Source of the DNA: Pseudomonas cichorii
GTDB lineage: Bacteria > Pseudomonadota > Gammaproteobacteria > Pseudomonadales > Pseudomonadaceae
Assembly (NCBI RefSeq): GCF_003700275.1
Contig: NZ_RBRE01000008.1
Coordinates: forward strand, 1-64,000
Length of the DNA: 64,000 nt
Direction of reading: 5' to 3'
Shown here in pieces: positions 1 through 9,458 of the stretch. The notes under the pieces are model-generated. The model was not told where the DNA came from. It saw nothing but the letters and a program-made list of their open reading frames with translations, and searched no databases. Made by a program: the position numbers and the translations under genes. How positions within the stretch are numbered: position 1 is the stretch's first letter; each line of letters opens with the position of its first letter.

Positions 1-3000
1 GTCCGCTACGCTCTGGACCGTTCACGCTATGACGCCAAACCCGAACAGCTCAAGCCATTGCCGGTCACTGGCCAGTGGAGCGCCTTGCCAGAGCTCAAGA
101 CCCGCAGCTACACCTTGCGCCAGCTCTACGACGGTTATGTCTACGTGTTCGACGAAACGGCGGGCACCCTGCATGAGTACAGCGTCTCGGCATCCGATGC
201 CTGCCTGACGCGCATCGTCTGGACGGAGGCTCATCTGGGCCAGGATGTTCGCAGCGGCGAAGGCGAGGGCAGACCTTACCTGCTTTACCCGCGCAAGAAC
301 CGCCTGCACCTGGCCTTTTCCCCTGTGCAATGGACCTGGCGAATCTGCGAACACATGCGCGCTCATGCTGATAACCGGGCCTTGTGGATGAAGCCCCTGG
401 ACCTGGCAAACTTCAGATCCAACCTGAACGGCCCCGGCACTTTACCGCTGTTTCAGCTCGCCACGGCTGTGGCCGACATCGACGAGGATTACGTGGTCGA
501 GGACCAGCGCTTCGCCGACTCGTCCATACCGACTTCCGAGCCAGTGCCTCAGCCCGAACAGCCCGCAGAGCCGAGCTTTAGCCCGCTTGGTGCCGATGTG
601 TATTGGCGGGGCAGCGTCCCGGACCAATACAGCTCGCTGCTGATTGCGCTGGACGATCCTTTGGCCGTGCTCAACGACCTGGGCCTGCAACTGGCGGGTG
701 ATCAGGCCGCGCTTCGGGTCTGGCAACAGGAACATGAGCACAAACTGCAAATTGCCCAGACCGTCACCCAACTGTGCGGCGCCAGGGCTGAAACACAACA
801 ATTGCCCGTGGCTGTACGCGACGATAGCGCCGGCACTCAGAAGTACCTGAGCGATCTCGAAGCCTATTTCGAGCAGCTTGACCAGGAAGAAATGCTGCTC
901 ATGCACGGCAATGCGCAGGGCAACTCCCCGGCCACGCTGCACATCCTCCAGAGCGCAGAAATGCGTCGGAGCCTGCAGGCCCGCTACGGTCAGACTCCCT
1001 CTGCTGAGGACATAAAAGACTGGCAAGCCCGCGAGAAATGGCGTCGTGAAGTCGACCTCAAGGGCGCCCGCGACCATCTGCGCCAACACCTGCCCACCAG
1101 CGAAACCCTGCTGCAACAGGTACGCGACACCCAGGCCGACCTGCAGACCTGGGCCGAATATCTGGGCAACGATCCATTCAGGTTGTTTGTCGATACCTGC
1201 AACCCGAGCAATCTGCTGTACCTGCAAACGGTCATGACCCATCTGCTGATCATCTATGGGCAGGATCAACAGGCCAGCGTCTGGCTGGCCGAGCAGGAAG
1301 CCAGGGCCAGCAGCCTGTTCGGCACCCTGCGCTACGGCTTTTCCCCGGCCCTCAAGGATGCTCTGGAACAGCAAGCCAACGCCCTGTTCAGTGGCATTGG
1401 CGACTTCACCAACCTCGCCACCCGTGCCGGTGAACTCAACGCCGCGCTCAACCATCAGGGTTTTGCCGACAGCGCCTGGATGAAAAACCTCAAACAGCCG
1501 GTGCGCGACACCTTCAAGGCCCTGCGTGAACTGGCCGCAGGCGCTGGCAAGGCCGTGGCGGAAAACATGCTGCTGGCCTGGGTGCCGGTCGACAGCCGTC
1601 TGGCGTTGGGCAAGCAACAGAATATTCCGGCCTTGATCCGCAGCCTGTTGATCGGCCAGATCCTGACCAATATGCCGGAACAGGTGCGCATCGACCAACA
1701 ACTCGCCTCCCGACTCAAACAGTGGAAACGCGAATGGCGCCTGCTCTCCAGTCAGATCGCCGACACTCGCCACAGTTGGTTGTACCCGCTCGATCCCCGC
1801 AGCCGCCGCAGCACCGCACGCCACCTGCAGAAGCAAATGGACGCGCTACGCCTGCACGAACTGAAAATCCCCGGCCTACTGGACTTCCAGAACAACCAGT
1901 ACGCCCAGTTGCTGCAGGATGAAATTCGCGCCTTTTTCAACTCGGGCCTGGATGTCGCGAAGGACTGGCACACCCGCGCCAAGGCCTGGAGCGAACGCCT
2001 CGGCGGCTTGGGCGCTGGCAATCACCTGGGGCGTGATCCTGATCAACTTCCTCAACACCGCCATGCTCTATCAGGACCTGACCCGCGATGGCGAATTCAG
2101 CGGCAAGGATATCGTCAAGGTCGGTTACAGCCTGGGTTATAGCGCCAACTTGCTGATGGCGGTGTTTGTCGAAGCGCCTTGGGCGGTGATTCGGGAGGCG
2201 AAGCCGGTGCTGATAGGTGGATATGAAGTCGGAATTCTGGATCGGTCTGCCGCTTATTGGAAAGCTCAGGGGAATACGGTCTGGGGAGAGGCGCTTCGCG
2301 GTTTCAGGGTCACGATGGTGGCCTTGGGGGCCTTTGCGGTGGTGGCTGCGGTATTGGAGATAATAGATATCGCAGGCGATATAAAAAATGCGAAGACCTT
2401 GGAAGAAAAAATTGCGCTATATGTCAAGGGCGCTGCAGTTATTGCAATGCTTGGTGGAGGATCGGTTCAATTGGCTGCGGGCTTGAGGCTGACCAAGAAA
2501 CTTGTATTTTTTGCAAGTAGTCCATGGTTTGCCGTCGCTCTTCTAATCGCTGGCGTTGTTTATTTAATCGCCAGCCTTGTCTTGAATTACTTCAAACAGG
2601 ACAGCGTGGGGTGGTGGTTGAGAAAGTGCTGCTGGTCGCGCTCATTTGAGCATCGCCATGCTGACAACCCGGAGGGCGAAGCCGAGGAAAAACGTTCTCT
2701 ACTGGCTATTCAACTAAGTCCACAAATTTTTATCAAAAGTACGATGGATTACAGGCAGCAATATACAGTGAAGGGTGGCCATGCAAAGGTTGCTGTACGA
2801 AACGGTGCCTGGATACAGCTTCGCTTGCCTGAAGCCGTGCGCGGGAAATTGGTTGCGCTTAATGTTATCAGCAGTAAACGACCGTTAGGTGTTCTGCCAA
2901 CAGTGCAGGCAGAAGCCCCTCTAGTGGACATCTTTGAATGCCGCGGTCAGTTCACCCCTCTCAAGGAATTAGGCAGACTCGGCAGTGAACGACCGCCCTA

Positions 3001-3274
3001 TACGCGATCAAATCTGCATTTCCCGATTTTTCCTCCCGGCGAAGATGTCGTTTGGCAAACCTGGGTTCCGCTCGAAGACGATGTCGACTATATCGAATTG
3101 CAAATCTGGTATCCGGCGGGAATGAACGCAGCCGAGCAAGACGATCAGCATTATCTTTATCAGATAGAGCCTGACAAACAAGGGAACATTACAGTTGATG
3201 GCACCTTGTTCACTTATCTTGAAGTCTCGAAAAAAAGCCGCGCCAATGCACTGATTCTTGTCGTTCCGGAGTAA
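1..3274 (+). pseudogene. Type VI secretion effector, VasX/BTH_I2691-like, 5' partial and frameshifted
   Basis: The reading frame is open from base 1 (it begins V-R-Y-A-L-D-R) to a stop at 2142, and continues in the next frame from about 2004-2025 to a stop at 3274. The first part resembles the N-terminal region of VasX-type T6SS effectors (the R-Y-A-L motif at the window edge, then a long helical, Q/L-rich middle). The second part carries the C-terminal membrane-active half: hydrophobic segments W-G-V-I-L-I-N-F, V-T-M-V-A-L-G-A-F-A-V-V, A-A-V-I-A-M-L-G-G and F-A-V-A-L-L-I-A-G-V-V-Y-L-I, then a polar tail. Joined, they make a normal effector, so one extra base (or two lost) separates the frames. 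Either the gene is broken or the base is a sequencing error. Family knowledge: such proteins are delivered into rival cells and damage membranes. Family call fairly sure; whether it works is open. Confidence 0.75.
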
Positions 3275-3282
3275 GAAATTCC

Positions 3283-3981
3283 ATGACTCTTATCAATACC
3301 TGTGTGGCCAGCCAGGACGCACTTTCCAGCAGTGACTCATCCGTAATGCTGTGGAGTATCAAAACATTCGATTGTTCTCCCAAAGAGTTGCTAATACTTC
3401 ACATTCTATCGATATCTGTAAACCTTCTACCTTTCCTTTTCTGCACATGGTTGCTATGGGATGATTTGCCTGAGTTGATGGGTTTACTTATAAGTTTTGG
3501 TTGCGCTGCTGTGATTTATTCAACTTATTTGATCGTGTTTCTCGCCAGGCAGAAGACGGTATTCAATTATCATATCAAACGACTGTCAGGCTATCTGGAG
3601 TATTATGATTACTACCCGAACTTTGCAGGCCCGCTCTTCAAGGGTATTGCCATTTTCGCCATGCTGCTATTTCTCGGCGTTGCCTTGTTTTCCGGCTCCT
3701 TGCTATTTCTGATCGGTCCAGCGGCCATTGCTCTTGGGGCAGCACGCTTTTTGCTGAATTGGGAAAATAAAATTCACAATGAACAAAGCTTGCCTTGGAG
3801 CGAGCACAATTTTGTAACGATTGATCGCAAGCGCTCAATCATCGTTATCCATTGCACTGACATAACAACAGGATTTGTCGCCCACCTTCCCAGCAAGGAG
3901 CTATTCGAGCAGTACCTGCAATTCCTGCATTCCGTCCTGCCGTCCACTGCCGAGTTCATGGAGAAATCCTGGGAGTGGTAA
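3283..3981 (+). CDS. Small membrane protein, candidate immunity protein of the upstream T6SS effector
   Basis: 232 codons, beginning 8 bases after the effector stop, so almost certainly co-transcribed with it. About four hydrophobic segments can be seen: I-L-S-I-S-V-N-L-L-P-F-L-F and G-L-L-I-S-F-G-C-A-A-V-I-Y in the first third, and A-M-L-L-F-L-G-V-A-L-F and F-L-I-G-P-A-A-I-A-L-G in the middle. A soluble tail of about 80 residues follows. Membrane-acting effectors of the VasX kind are normally paired with a membrane immunity protein encoded just downstream, so immunity is the natural inference. Its frame is intact although the effector's is not. I do not recognise a named immunity family with certainty. 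Confidence 0.6.
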   Translation: MTLINTCVASQDALSSSDSSVMLWSIKTFDCSPKELLILHILSISVNLLPFLFCTWLLWDDLPELMGLLISFGCAAVIYSTYLIVFLARQKTVFNYHIKRLSGYLEYYDYYPNFAGPLFKGIAIFAMLLFLGVALFSGSLLFLIGPAAIALGAARFLLNWENKIHNEQSLPWSEHNFVTIDRKRSIIVIHCTDITTGFVAHLPSKELFEQYLQFLHSVLPSTAEFMEKSWEW

Positions 3982-4030
3982 AAGCTCGGTGCGGGAAGCA
4001 GCGAGCTTTTTAAGTCTTGCCGGACAAGCC

Positions 4031-4369
4031 TTACATGGCGCGTTCGTTCGCTTCGCGCTGTTCACAGGTCATGAAGCCTTTGTGGTTGACGCGGCCGTCG
4101 CCATTGAAGCTGACGTGATAGACCTGCTTGTGGCCATCCTTGCTCATCACGTAGTTATTGCAGGTTCCGGGATTGACCTTGCGGTCGATCGTCGAGGACG
4201 GTTCGCCGCCGATGGTCAGTACTTGCTGCCGGGTCATGCCGTCTTCGACTTGCTTGACCAGCGGCTCATTGCGATAGGTCACGTAGTCCATCGGATTCTG
4301 CACAGTAGTCGTGCCACAACCCGCCAATGTTCCCAATACACAAGCTGCCGCGAGAATTTTCTTGTACAT
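4031..4369 (-). CDS. osmE: OsmE-like outer membrane lipoprotein (SmpA/OmlA fold)
   Basis: 112 codons. The start at 4369 is chosen because a G-G-A-G-A ribosome site lies six bases upstream and it gives a compact lipoprotein signal peptide (M-Y-K-K-I-L-A-A-A-C-V-L-G-T-L-A-G-C); the lipobox L-A-G-C places the lipidated Cys at residue 18. The mature part has the SmpA/OmlA pattern (V-E-D-G-M-T-R-Q-Q-V-L-T-I-G-G-E-P) and matches the size of the osmotically inducible lipoprotein OsmE. It should sit in the outer membrane. It stands alone, divergent from the lipase gene, and convergent with the immunity-like gene on its other side. Function of OsmE itself is poorly defined. Confidence 0.75.
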   Translation of the reverse strand: MYKKILAAACVLGTLAGCGTTTVQNPMDYVTYRNEPLVKQVEDGMTRQQVLTIGGEPSSTIDRKVNPGTCNNYVMSKDGHKQVYHVSFNGDGRVNHKGFMTCEQREANERAM

Positions 4370-4550
4370 CGCTGTATCTCCGCATGACAAGGCCGTTCAT
4401 GGCCCGATATCGCTTGGAGCAGAGAAGGTGCGCGAGAGTTCGATAATAGATGGCGATGAGGCATCTGCTGTGTTTGTCATATTTTCCTGTCTTGCTGCCA
4501 AACACCGCTAAGGTTAGCTATTGGCTCAAGTCCGCCTCAGGAGAATGCAT

Positions 4551-5441
4551 ATGGCGCAAGAACAAGCTACGCGGTATCCGCTGCTGCTGGTCCCGGGCCT
4601 GTTGGGATTTGTGCGTCTGCTGGTCTATCCCTACTGGTTCGGCATCATCAAGGCGCTGGAGCGGGGAGGGGCGACGGTGATTCCGGTGATGGTTTCCGGG
4701 GTCAATTCCACCGAGATACGTGGCGAGCAATTGCTCAAGGTCATCGAGAAAACCATTCGCGAAACCGGGGTGAGCAAGGTCAACCTGATCGGCCATAGCC
4801 AGGGCGCGCTGACCGTGCGTTATGTTGCCGCCAAGCGGCCGGATCTGGTGGCTTCGGTGACCTCGGTAGCCGGTCCCAATCAGGGTTCCGAACTGGCGGA
4901 TTACCTGGAGCGTACTTTTCCGGTGGGCACTCCTGGCGGGCGTGTCGTCAATGCGGTGATCGGTTTGCTGTCGTGGACGATCACCGTGTTCGAGACCGGC
5001 TACCGCGGGCCGAAGCTGCCGATGAATATCTCGGCCTCTCACCAGTCGCTGACCACCACCGGGGTTGCGCTGTTCAACAGACAGTATCCGCAGGGATTGC
5101 CGCAAATCTGGGGCGGCCAGGGCGAAGAACTGGTCGATGGCGTGCGCTATTACTCATGGTCCGGGATCCTGAAACCGGGCATCACCAATCGAGGCCGCAA
5201 CCTGATCGACGGCACCAACGTGACCTGCCGTATCTTTGCCCGCACCTTCGTCAAGGAAAAAGGCCAGTGCGACGGTATGGTCGGACGTTTCAGTTCGCAC
5301 CTGGGGACGGTGATCGGCGATGACTTCCCGCTCGATCACTTCGATATCGTCAACCAGACCTTTGGCCTGGTAGGCAAGGGTGCCAATCCCGTCAGATTGT
5401 TTCTGGAGCACGCTGCACGCCTTAAAGCCGCCGGCCTTTAG
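4551..5441 (+). CDS. Triacylglycerol lipase, Pseudomonas family I.1-like (alpha/beta hydrolase)
   Basis: 296 codons. The start at 4551 has a G-G-A-G site seven bases upstream; an ATG at 4545 is the alternative. The sequence has the lipase oxyanion region (L-L-L-V-P-G-L-L-G), the nucleophile elbow G-H-S-Q-G with Ser83, and later segments V-A-G-P-N-Q-G-S-E, Y-Y-S-W-S-G and D-G-M-V-G-R-F-S-S-H-L-G followed by a D-H pair, which supply the catalytic Asp and His. Overall it resembles the P. fragi-type lipase. No signal peptide is seen, and no lipase foldase gene is nearby. It ends four bases inside the convergent EamA transporter gene. Confidence 0.82.
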   Translation: MAQEQATRYPLLLVPGLLGFVRLLVYPYWFGIIKALERGGATVIPVMVSGVNSTEIRGEQLLKVIEKTIRETGVSKVNLIGHSQGALTVRYVAAKRPDLVASVTSVAGPNQGSELADYLERTFPVGTPGGRVVNAVIGLLSWTITVFETGYRGPKLPMNISASHQSLTTTGVALFNRQYPQGLPQIWGGQGEELVDGVRYYSWSGILKPGITNRGRNLIDGTNVTCRIFARTFVKEKGQCDGMVGRFSSHLGTVIGDDFPLDHFDIVNQTFGLVGKGANPVRLFLEHAARLKAAGL

Positions 5442-6316
5442 GCGCTCTTCCGCAGCGGGGTTTTCCAGCGCTCTGCGAGGATGACTCCGCCCAGGGTCAA
5501 TGCGCCGCCCAGCAGGTGATAGAGCGCCAGGCGCTCGTTGAGGAAAGCGGCGGCGATCAGCGCAGTAGCAATCGGCATCAGGTTGAAGAACAGCGTCGTG
5601 CGGCTGGGCCCCAGGCGCATGATGGAGGTCATCCACAGCCATGGGGCCAGCATCGAGGTCGGAATCGCCGCATACAGGACCAGAGGAATGTTGCTCATGT
5701 TCAGGCCGGTCCCAGGCGAAACAATAAACAGCGGAAACAGCACAATGATCGCCACCAGAATCTGCATATACAGCAACTGCAAGGGCGGCAGGCGCAACTG
5801 CCATTTCTTCAGCAAGGTGCTGTAGACGGCGTAGGCCGCAGCGGCGACCAGAATCATTGCATCCCCGCGATTGACGCCCTGCTCCACAAGCCCGCCCAGA
5901 TTACCGGCCGACACCACCACGACCACGCCGGAAAAAGACAGCAAGGCCCCAAGCAATGCGCCAAAGGTCAGACGGTTACCCAGGCAGGCAATCGACAGCC
6001 CCAGCGCCATCATCGGCACAAGGGACTGAATGATCCCCATGTTGGTGGCGGTGGTCATGCCGGCTGCGAAATACGCCAGGCTCTGGTACACCGCCATGCC
6101 CAGCACACCCAGGATGACGATCTTGCCCAGTACCGGCCTTATAAGTGCACGGTTCTTCCATACCGGGCCGAGCATGAACGGCGTGAACAGCAGGCCGGCC
6201 AGCAACCAGCGATAAAAGCCGATCTCGGCAGGGAAGATCACTTCCGAGGCGGCCTTGGTAATGACGGTATTGGCTGCCCAGATCAGGATGGTCAGCAGGG
6301 GAAATGCGTATTGCAT
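5438..6316 (-). CDS. EamA/DMT-family inner membrane transporter
   Basis: 292 codons from the ATG at 6316; an in-frame ATG at 6367 would add 17 polar residues. Ten hydrophobic segments are arranged as two repeats of five, the hallmark of drug/metabolite (RhaT/EamA) exporters, with the characteristic N-terminal I-W-A-A-N and a second-repeat P-L-W-like segment (A-P-W-L-W-M-T). The substrate cannot be read from sequence. The 3' end overlaps the convergent lipase gene by four bases. Confidence 0.75.
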   Translation of the reverse strand: MQYAFPLLTILIWAANTVITKAASEVIFPAEIGFYRWLLAGLLFTPFMLGPVWKNRALIRPVLGKIVILGVLGMAVYQSLAYFAAGMTTATNMGIIQSLVPMMALGLSIACLGNRLTFGALLGALLSFSGVVVVVSAGNLGGLVEQGVNRGDAMILVAAAAYAVYSTLLKKWQLRLPPLQLLYMQILVAIIVLFPLFIVSPGTGLNMSNIPLVLYAAIPTSMLAPWLWMTSIMRLGPSRTTLFFNLMPIATALIAAAFLNERLALYHLLGGALTLGGVILAERWKTPLRKSA

Positions 6317-6449
6317 GGGGTAACCGATAGAAAACCTGAGTGGATTATCCGCCCGAACAGCTCCCATGGCTCGACATATATCGCAACATTCTTGACTACA
6401 CTGCTTTCAGGCTGGGCTGTTCGGCACGGTCGTTCTGGAGAGTTGATTG

Positions 6450-6740
6450 ATGAAGATGCTCGGTATTTCTTTGTTGCTCGCTGGTCTTATGGTCTGCGCT
6501 CAGGGTTTTGCCGCCACCGCGCAGCAGAACAAGATGACCTCCTGCAATGCTGACGCCAGTGCCAAATCCCTCAAGGGCGATGAACGCAAGGCATTCATGA
6601 GTACTTGTCTCAAGGCTGCACCTGCTCCGGCGCAAACCCAGCAGGAAAAAATGAAAACCTGCAACGCGACAGCCACCACCCAGGCCCTAAAGGGCGATGC
6701 TCGCAAGAGCTTCATGAGCGATTGTCTCAAGAAGAAATAA
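6450..6740 (+). CDS. psiF: PsiF repeat protein, secreted
   Basis: 96 codons; ATG at 6450 with G-G-A-G-A-G seven bases upstream (a TTG three bases earlier is less likely). A signal peptide (L-L-L-A-G-L-M-V-C-A-Q-G-F-A-A) is followed by two PsiF repeats, each with the pattern M-x-x-C-N-A-x-A-x-x-x-x-L-K-G-D-x-R-K-x-F-M-S-x-C-L-K. Each repeat holds two cysteines, probably disulphide bonded in the periplasm. PsiF of E. coli is phosphate-starvation inducible; its job is unknown. No pho box was identified. Confidence 0.8.
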   Translation: MKMLGISLLLAGLMVCAQGFAATAQQNKMTSCNADASAKSLKGDERKAFMSTCLKAAPAPAQTQQEKMKTCNATATTQALKGDARKSFMSDCLKKK

Positions 6741-6928
6741 TTTTTCGCTGATGCCTGCCCCAGGCTGAGTTCCGGTCCGAGTGCGGGAAACAAAGCCTTC
6801 GGGCCCATTTTTCGACGCGGTTGCGGGGGCGACGGGCGCGCTATTGCTGTTGCGACCTTCGGATCACTGGTTCTCGGCACTGAACGCTGGCAGACTGCCG
6901 TCTTCCTTGGGCCGCCCGTTGAGGCTTT

Positions 6929-7939
6929 ATGTCAACGTTTTCTGTGCGTCAGGTGCTATTGGCCAGCTGGATTCTGGTCTTTGGCGGCTTGCTGCTGATC
7001 TTGCCTTTCAAGCTTCTGCCAAGCCTTTTGGCTGGTCTGCTGGTCTACGAACTGGTCAACATGCTGACTCCCAGGCTGCAACGCCTGATTTCCGGGGAGC
7101 GTGCCCGCTGGCTTGCCGTCGCCTTGCTGGGGACCATCATTGTCAGCCTGCTGACGCTGGTTTTTGCCGGCGCCATCAGCTTTGTCCTGCACGAGGCGGA
7201 AAATCCCGGCGCGTCGCTGGACAAGTTCATGATCCTGGTGGACCGCGCCCGCGGCCAGTTGCCGCCGTTCATCGATGCCTACCTGCCCGCCAGTGCGGCC
7301 GAGTTCCAGGTATCGCTCGGGCAATGGCTGCAAAAGCATATCGGTGAATTGCAGATGATCGGCAAGGGCGCGGCGCACATGTTCGTGACCATGCTGATCG
7401 GCATGGTGCTCGGCGCGATCATCGCCTTGCAGCGCATCTCCGACGTGCATACCCGCAAGCCGCTGGCCGCGGCGCTGTTCAATCGCTTGAGCCTGCTGAG
7501 CCGTGCGTTTCGCAATATCGTCTTTGCCCAGATCAAGATATCCCTGCTCAACACCGCCTTTACCTCGGTGTTCCTGGCGATTGTCCTGCCGCTGTGGGGC
7601 ATTCACCTGCCGCTGACCAAGACCCTGATCATCATGACCTTCCTGCTCGGCCTGCTGCCGGTGGTCGGTAACCTGATGTCCAACACGCTGATTTTCATCG
7701 TCGGCATGTCGGTGTCTATCTGGGTGGCCTTTGCGGCGCTGACCTACCTGATCGTGATCCACAAGGTCGAATACTTCCTCAACGCGCGGATCGTCGGCGG
7801 GCAGATCAATGCCAAGTCCTGGGAACTGCTGCTGGCCATGCTGCTCTTTGAGGCAGCCTTCGGCCTGCCGGGAGTGGTGGCAGGGCCGATCTACTATGCG
7901 TATCTCAAGAGCGAGTTGCAGAAGGAAGGATTGGTGTAG
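6929..7939 (+). CDS. AI-2E family (PerM/YdiK-type) transporter
   Basis: 336 codons. There are eight or so membrane segments: one pair at the N-terminus (L-L-A-S-W-I-L-V-F-G-G-L-L-L-I-L and L-L-A-G-L-L-V-Y-E-L-V), a third after residue 60, then a soluble stretch to about residue 145, and the conserved C-terminal bundle including L-L-P-V-V-G-N and the closing G-L-P-G-V-V-A-G-P. This is the pattern of the PerM/YdiK family. Members export varied substrates, so the autoinducer name should not be taken literally. The start follows a weak G-A-G-G site. A short inverted repeat lies between this gene and the convergent Hsp70-like gene. Confidence 0.75.
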   Translation: MSTFSVRQVLLASWILVFGGLLLILPFKLLPSLLAGLLVYELVNMLTPRLQRLISGERARWLAVALLGTIIVSLLTLVFAGAISFVLHEAENPGASLDKFMILVDRARGQLPPFIDAYLPASAAEFQVSLGQWLQKHIGELQMIGKGAAHMFVTMLIGMVLGAIIALQRISDVHTRKPLAAALFNRLSLLSRAFRNIVFAQIKISLLNTAFTSVFLAIVLPLWGIHLPLTKTLIIMTFLLGLLPVVGNLMSNTLIFIVGMSVSIWVAFAALTYLIVIHKVEYFLNARIVGGQINAKSWELLLAMLLFEAAFGLPGVVAGPIYYAYLKSELQKEGLV

Positions 7940-7950
7940 GGGGCGCTGCA

Positions 7951-8003
7951 AGCTACAAGCTTCAAGTTAAAGCGCTGTCTGCTTTTTCTTGCCGCTTGTA
8001 GCT
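7951..8003. repeat. Inverted repeat, Pseudomonas GCTGCAAGCT-type extragenic element
   Basis: Ten-base arms AGCTACAAGC (7951-7960) and GCTTGTAGCT (7994-8003) flank 33 bases between two convergent genes. The left arm is embedded in GCTGCAAGCTACAAGCTTCAAG, cut here to its parts GCTGCAAGCT and ACAAGCTTCAAG. A related copy precedes ureB at 15934-15963. It may also act as a transcription stop for both genes. Confidence 0.6.
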
Positions 8004-8019
8004 TATTGGCCTGCCGCTG

Positions 8020-9285
8020 CTATCCATATCTCTTTTTGGCTTCGATCGCCAGGCCGCTGCCGATGCTGCCGAAGATATTGCCTTCCACATGGCGGGCATT
8101 GGGCAGCATGGCCGAGACACTGTTGCGCAACGCCGGAATGCCGCTTGAACCACCGGTGAAGAACACCGTATTCACCTGCTCGACACCCACGTCTGCATCG
8201 CTCAGCAACTTGCTCACGCTGTCACGAACCCGCTCAAGTTGGGCGTCGATGGCTGCCTCGAACATGGCCCGGCTCAGGTCCACGCTCAGGCCGCTTTCGA
8301 TGCGGTCCATCGGTACGTGGCGGTTTTGCGCGTGGGTCAGCTGAATCTTGGTTTCTTCCACTTCCATGGCCAGCCAGTGCCCGGCGCGCTGCTCGATCAG
8401 CTTGAACAGGCGGTCGATACCACCGGTGTCCTCGATGTCGTAGCGCATGCTGCCCAGCGCCAGCTGGGATTTCTGCGAGTACACGGCGTTGATGGTGTGC
8501 CAGGTCGCGAGGTTCATGTGGTGGCTGGTCGGCATGTAGGCACCGCTTTTCATGCGGCTGCCATAACCGAACAGCGGCATCACGCCCTGCAGGCTCAACT
8601 GCTTGTCGAAGTCGGTACCGCCGATATGTACGCCGCCGGTGGCCAGGATGTCGTCGTGACGGTCGTCATGGCTGCGACGCTCCGGTGACAGGCGCACCAG
8701 CGAGAAGTCCGACGTACCACCGCCGATATCGACGATCAGCACCAACTCTTCATTGCTGATGCCGGACTCATAGTCGAAGGCGGCGGCAATCGGCTCGTAC
8801 TGGAACGAAACGTCCTTGAAGCCGATCTTGCGGGCGACATCGGCCAGGGTGTCTTCGGCTTCCTGGTCGGCTTGCGCATCGTCATCGACAAAATGCACCG
8901 GACGCCCCAGTACCACTTGCTCGAACTCACGGCCAGCGGTGCGTTCTGCGCGCTTTTTCAGCTCGCCGATGAACAGCCCCAGCAAATCCTTGAAAGGCAT
9001 GGCGGTGCCGAGCACGCTGGTATCGTGCTTGATCAGCTTGGAACCCAGCAGGCTCTTGAGCGAGCGCATCAGGCGACCTTCGTAGCCTTCCAGGTATTCG
9101 TGCAGCGCCAGGCGGCCATACACCGGGCGGCGTTCTTCCATGTTGAAGAACACCACTGACGGCAGAGTGATCTTGTCGTCCTCCAGCGCAATCAACGATT
9201 CCACGCCAGGTCTTTGCCAGCCGACAGTGGAATTGGACGTGCCGAAATCGATGCCGCAGGCACGGGCCGGGGATTGGTCATTCAT
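8020..9285 (-). CDS. yegD: Hsp70-family protein (YegD-like, no substrate-binding domain)
   Basis: 421 codons from the ATG at 9285, which sits next to the actin-fold phosphate loop G-I-D-F-G-T-S-N-S-T. The second phosphate motif V-D-I-G-G-G-T-S-D-F and the adenosine motif F-F-T-G-G-S-S-G-I-P are present. The protein ends right after the nucleotide-binding domain, so it lacks the DnaK peptide-binding and lid domains. That matches the YegD group of DnaK-like ATPases, whose client is unknown. The nearest co-chaperone candidate, cbpA, is on the other strand 2 kb away. Confidence 0.82.
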   Translation of the reverse strand: MNDQSPARACGIDFGTSNSTVGWQRPGVESLIALEDDKITLPSVVFFNMEERRPVYGRLALHEYLEGYEGRLMRSLKSLLGSKLIKHDTSVLGTAMPFKDLLGLFIGELKKRAERTAGREFEQVVLGRPVHFVDDDAQADQEAEDTLADVARKIGFKDVSFQYEPIAAAFDYESGISNEELVLIVDIGGGTSDFSLVRLSPERRSHDDRHDDILATGGVHIGGTDFDKQLSLQGVMPLFGYGSRMKSGAYMPTSHHMNLATWHTINAVYSQKSQLALGSMRYDIEDTGGIDRLFKLIEQRAGHWLAMEVEETKIQLTHAQNRHVPMDRIESGLSVDLSRAMFEAAIDAQLERVRDSVSKLLSDADVGVEQVNTVFFTGGSSGIPALRNSVSAMLPNARHVEGNIFGSIGSGLAIEAKKRYG

Positions 9286-9458
9286 GTCTTTTACGTTCCA
9301 GTCAAAAAACGGCCGCGCAGTGTATGTCAGTGCATCGTGATTGCGTAGTGCCGTCAGGCGAATGGAGTCACGGCGTCTTCCATGACATGATCCGCCGCCT
9401 TGTGGCTGGGGCACGCAATTCAGTCAGCCTGCATTCTCGTTTGTAATAAGGAAGTTCA

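Noticed and set aside
442..1836. Long minus-strand reading frame of 464 codons opposite the T6SS effector
   Set aside because: It is a shadow frame produced by the GC-rich plus-strand gene; its translation is low-complexity and no ribosome site or family match is evident.
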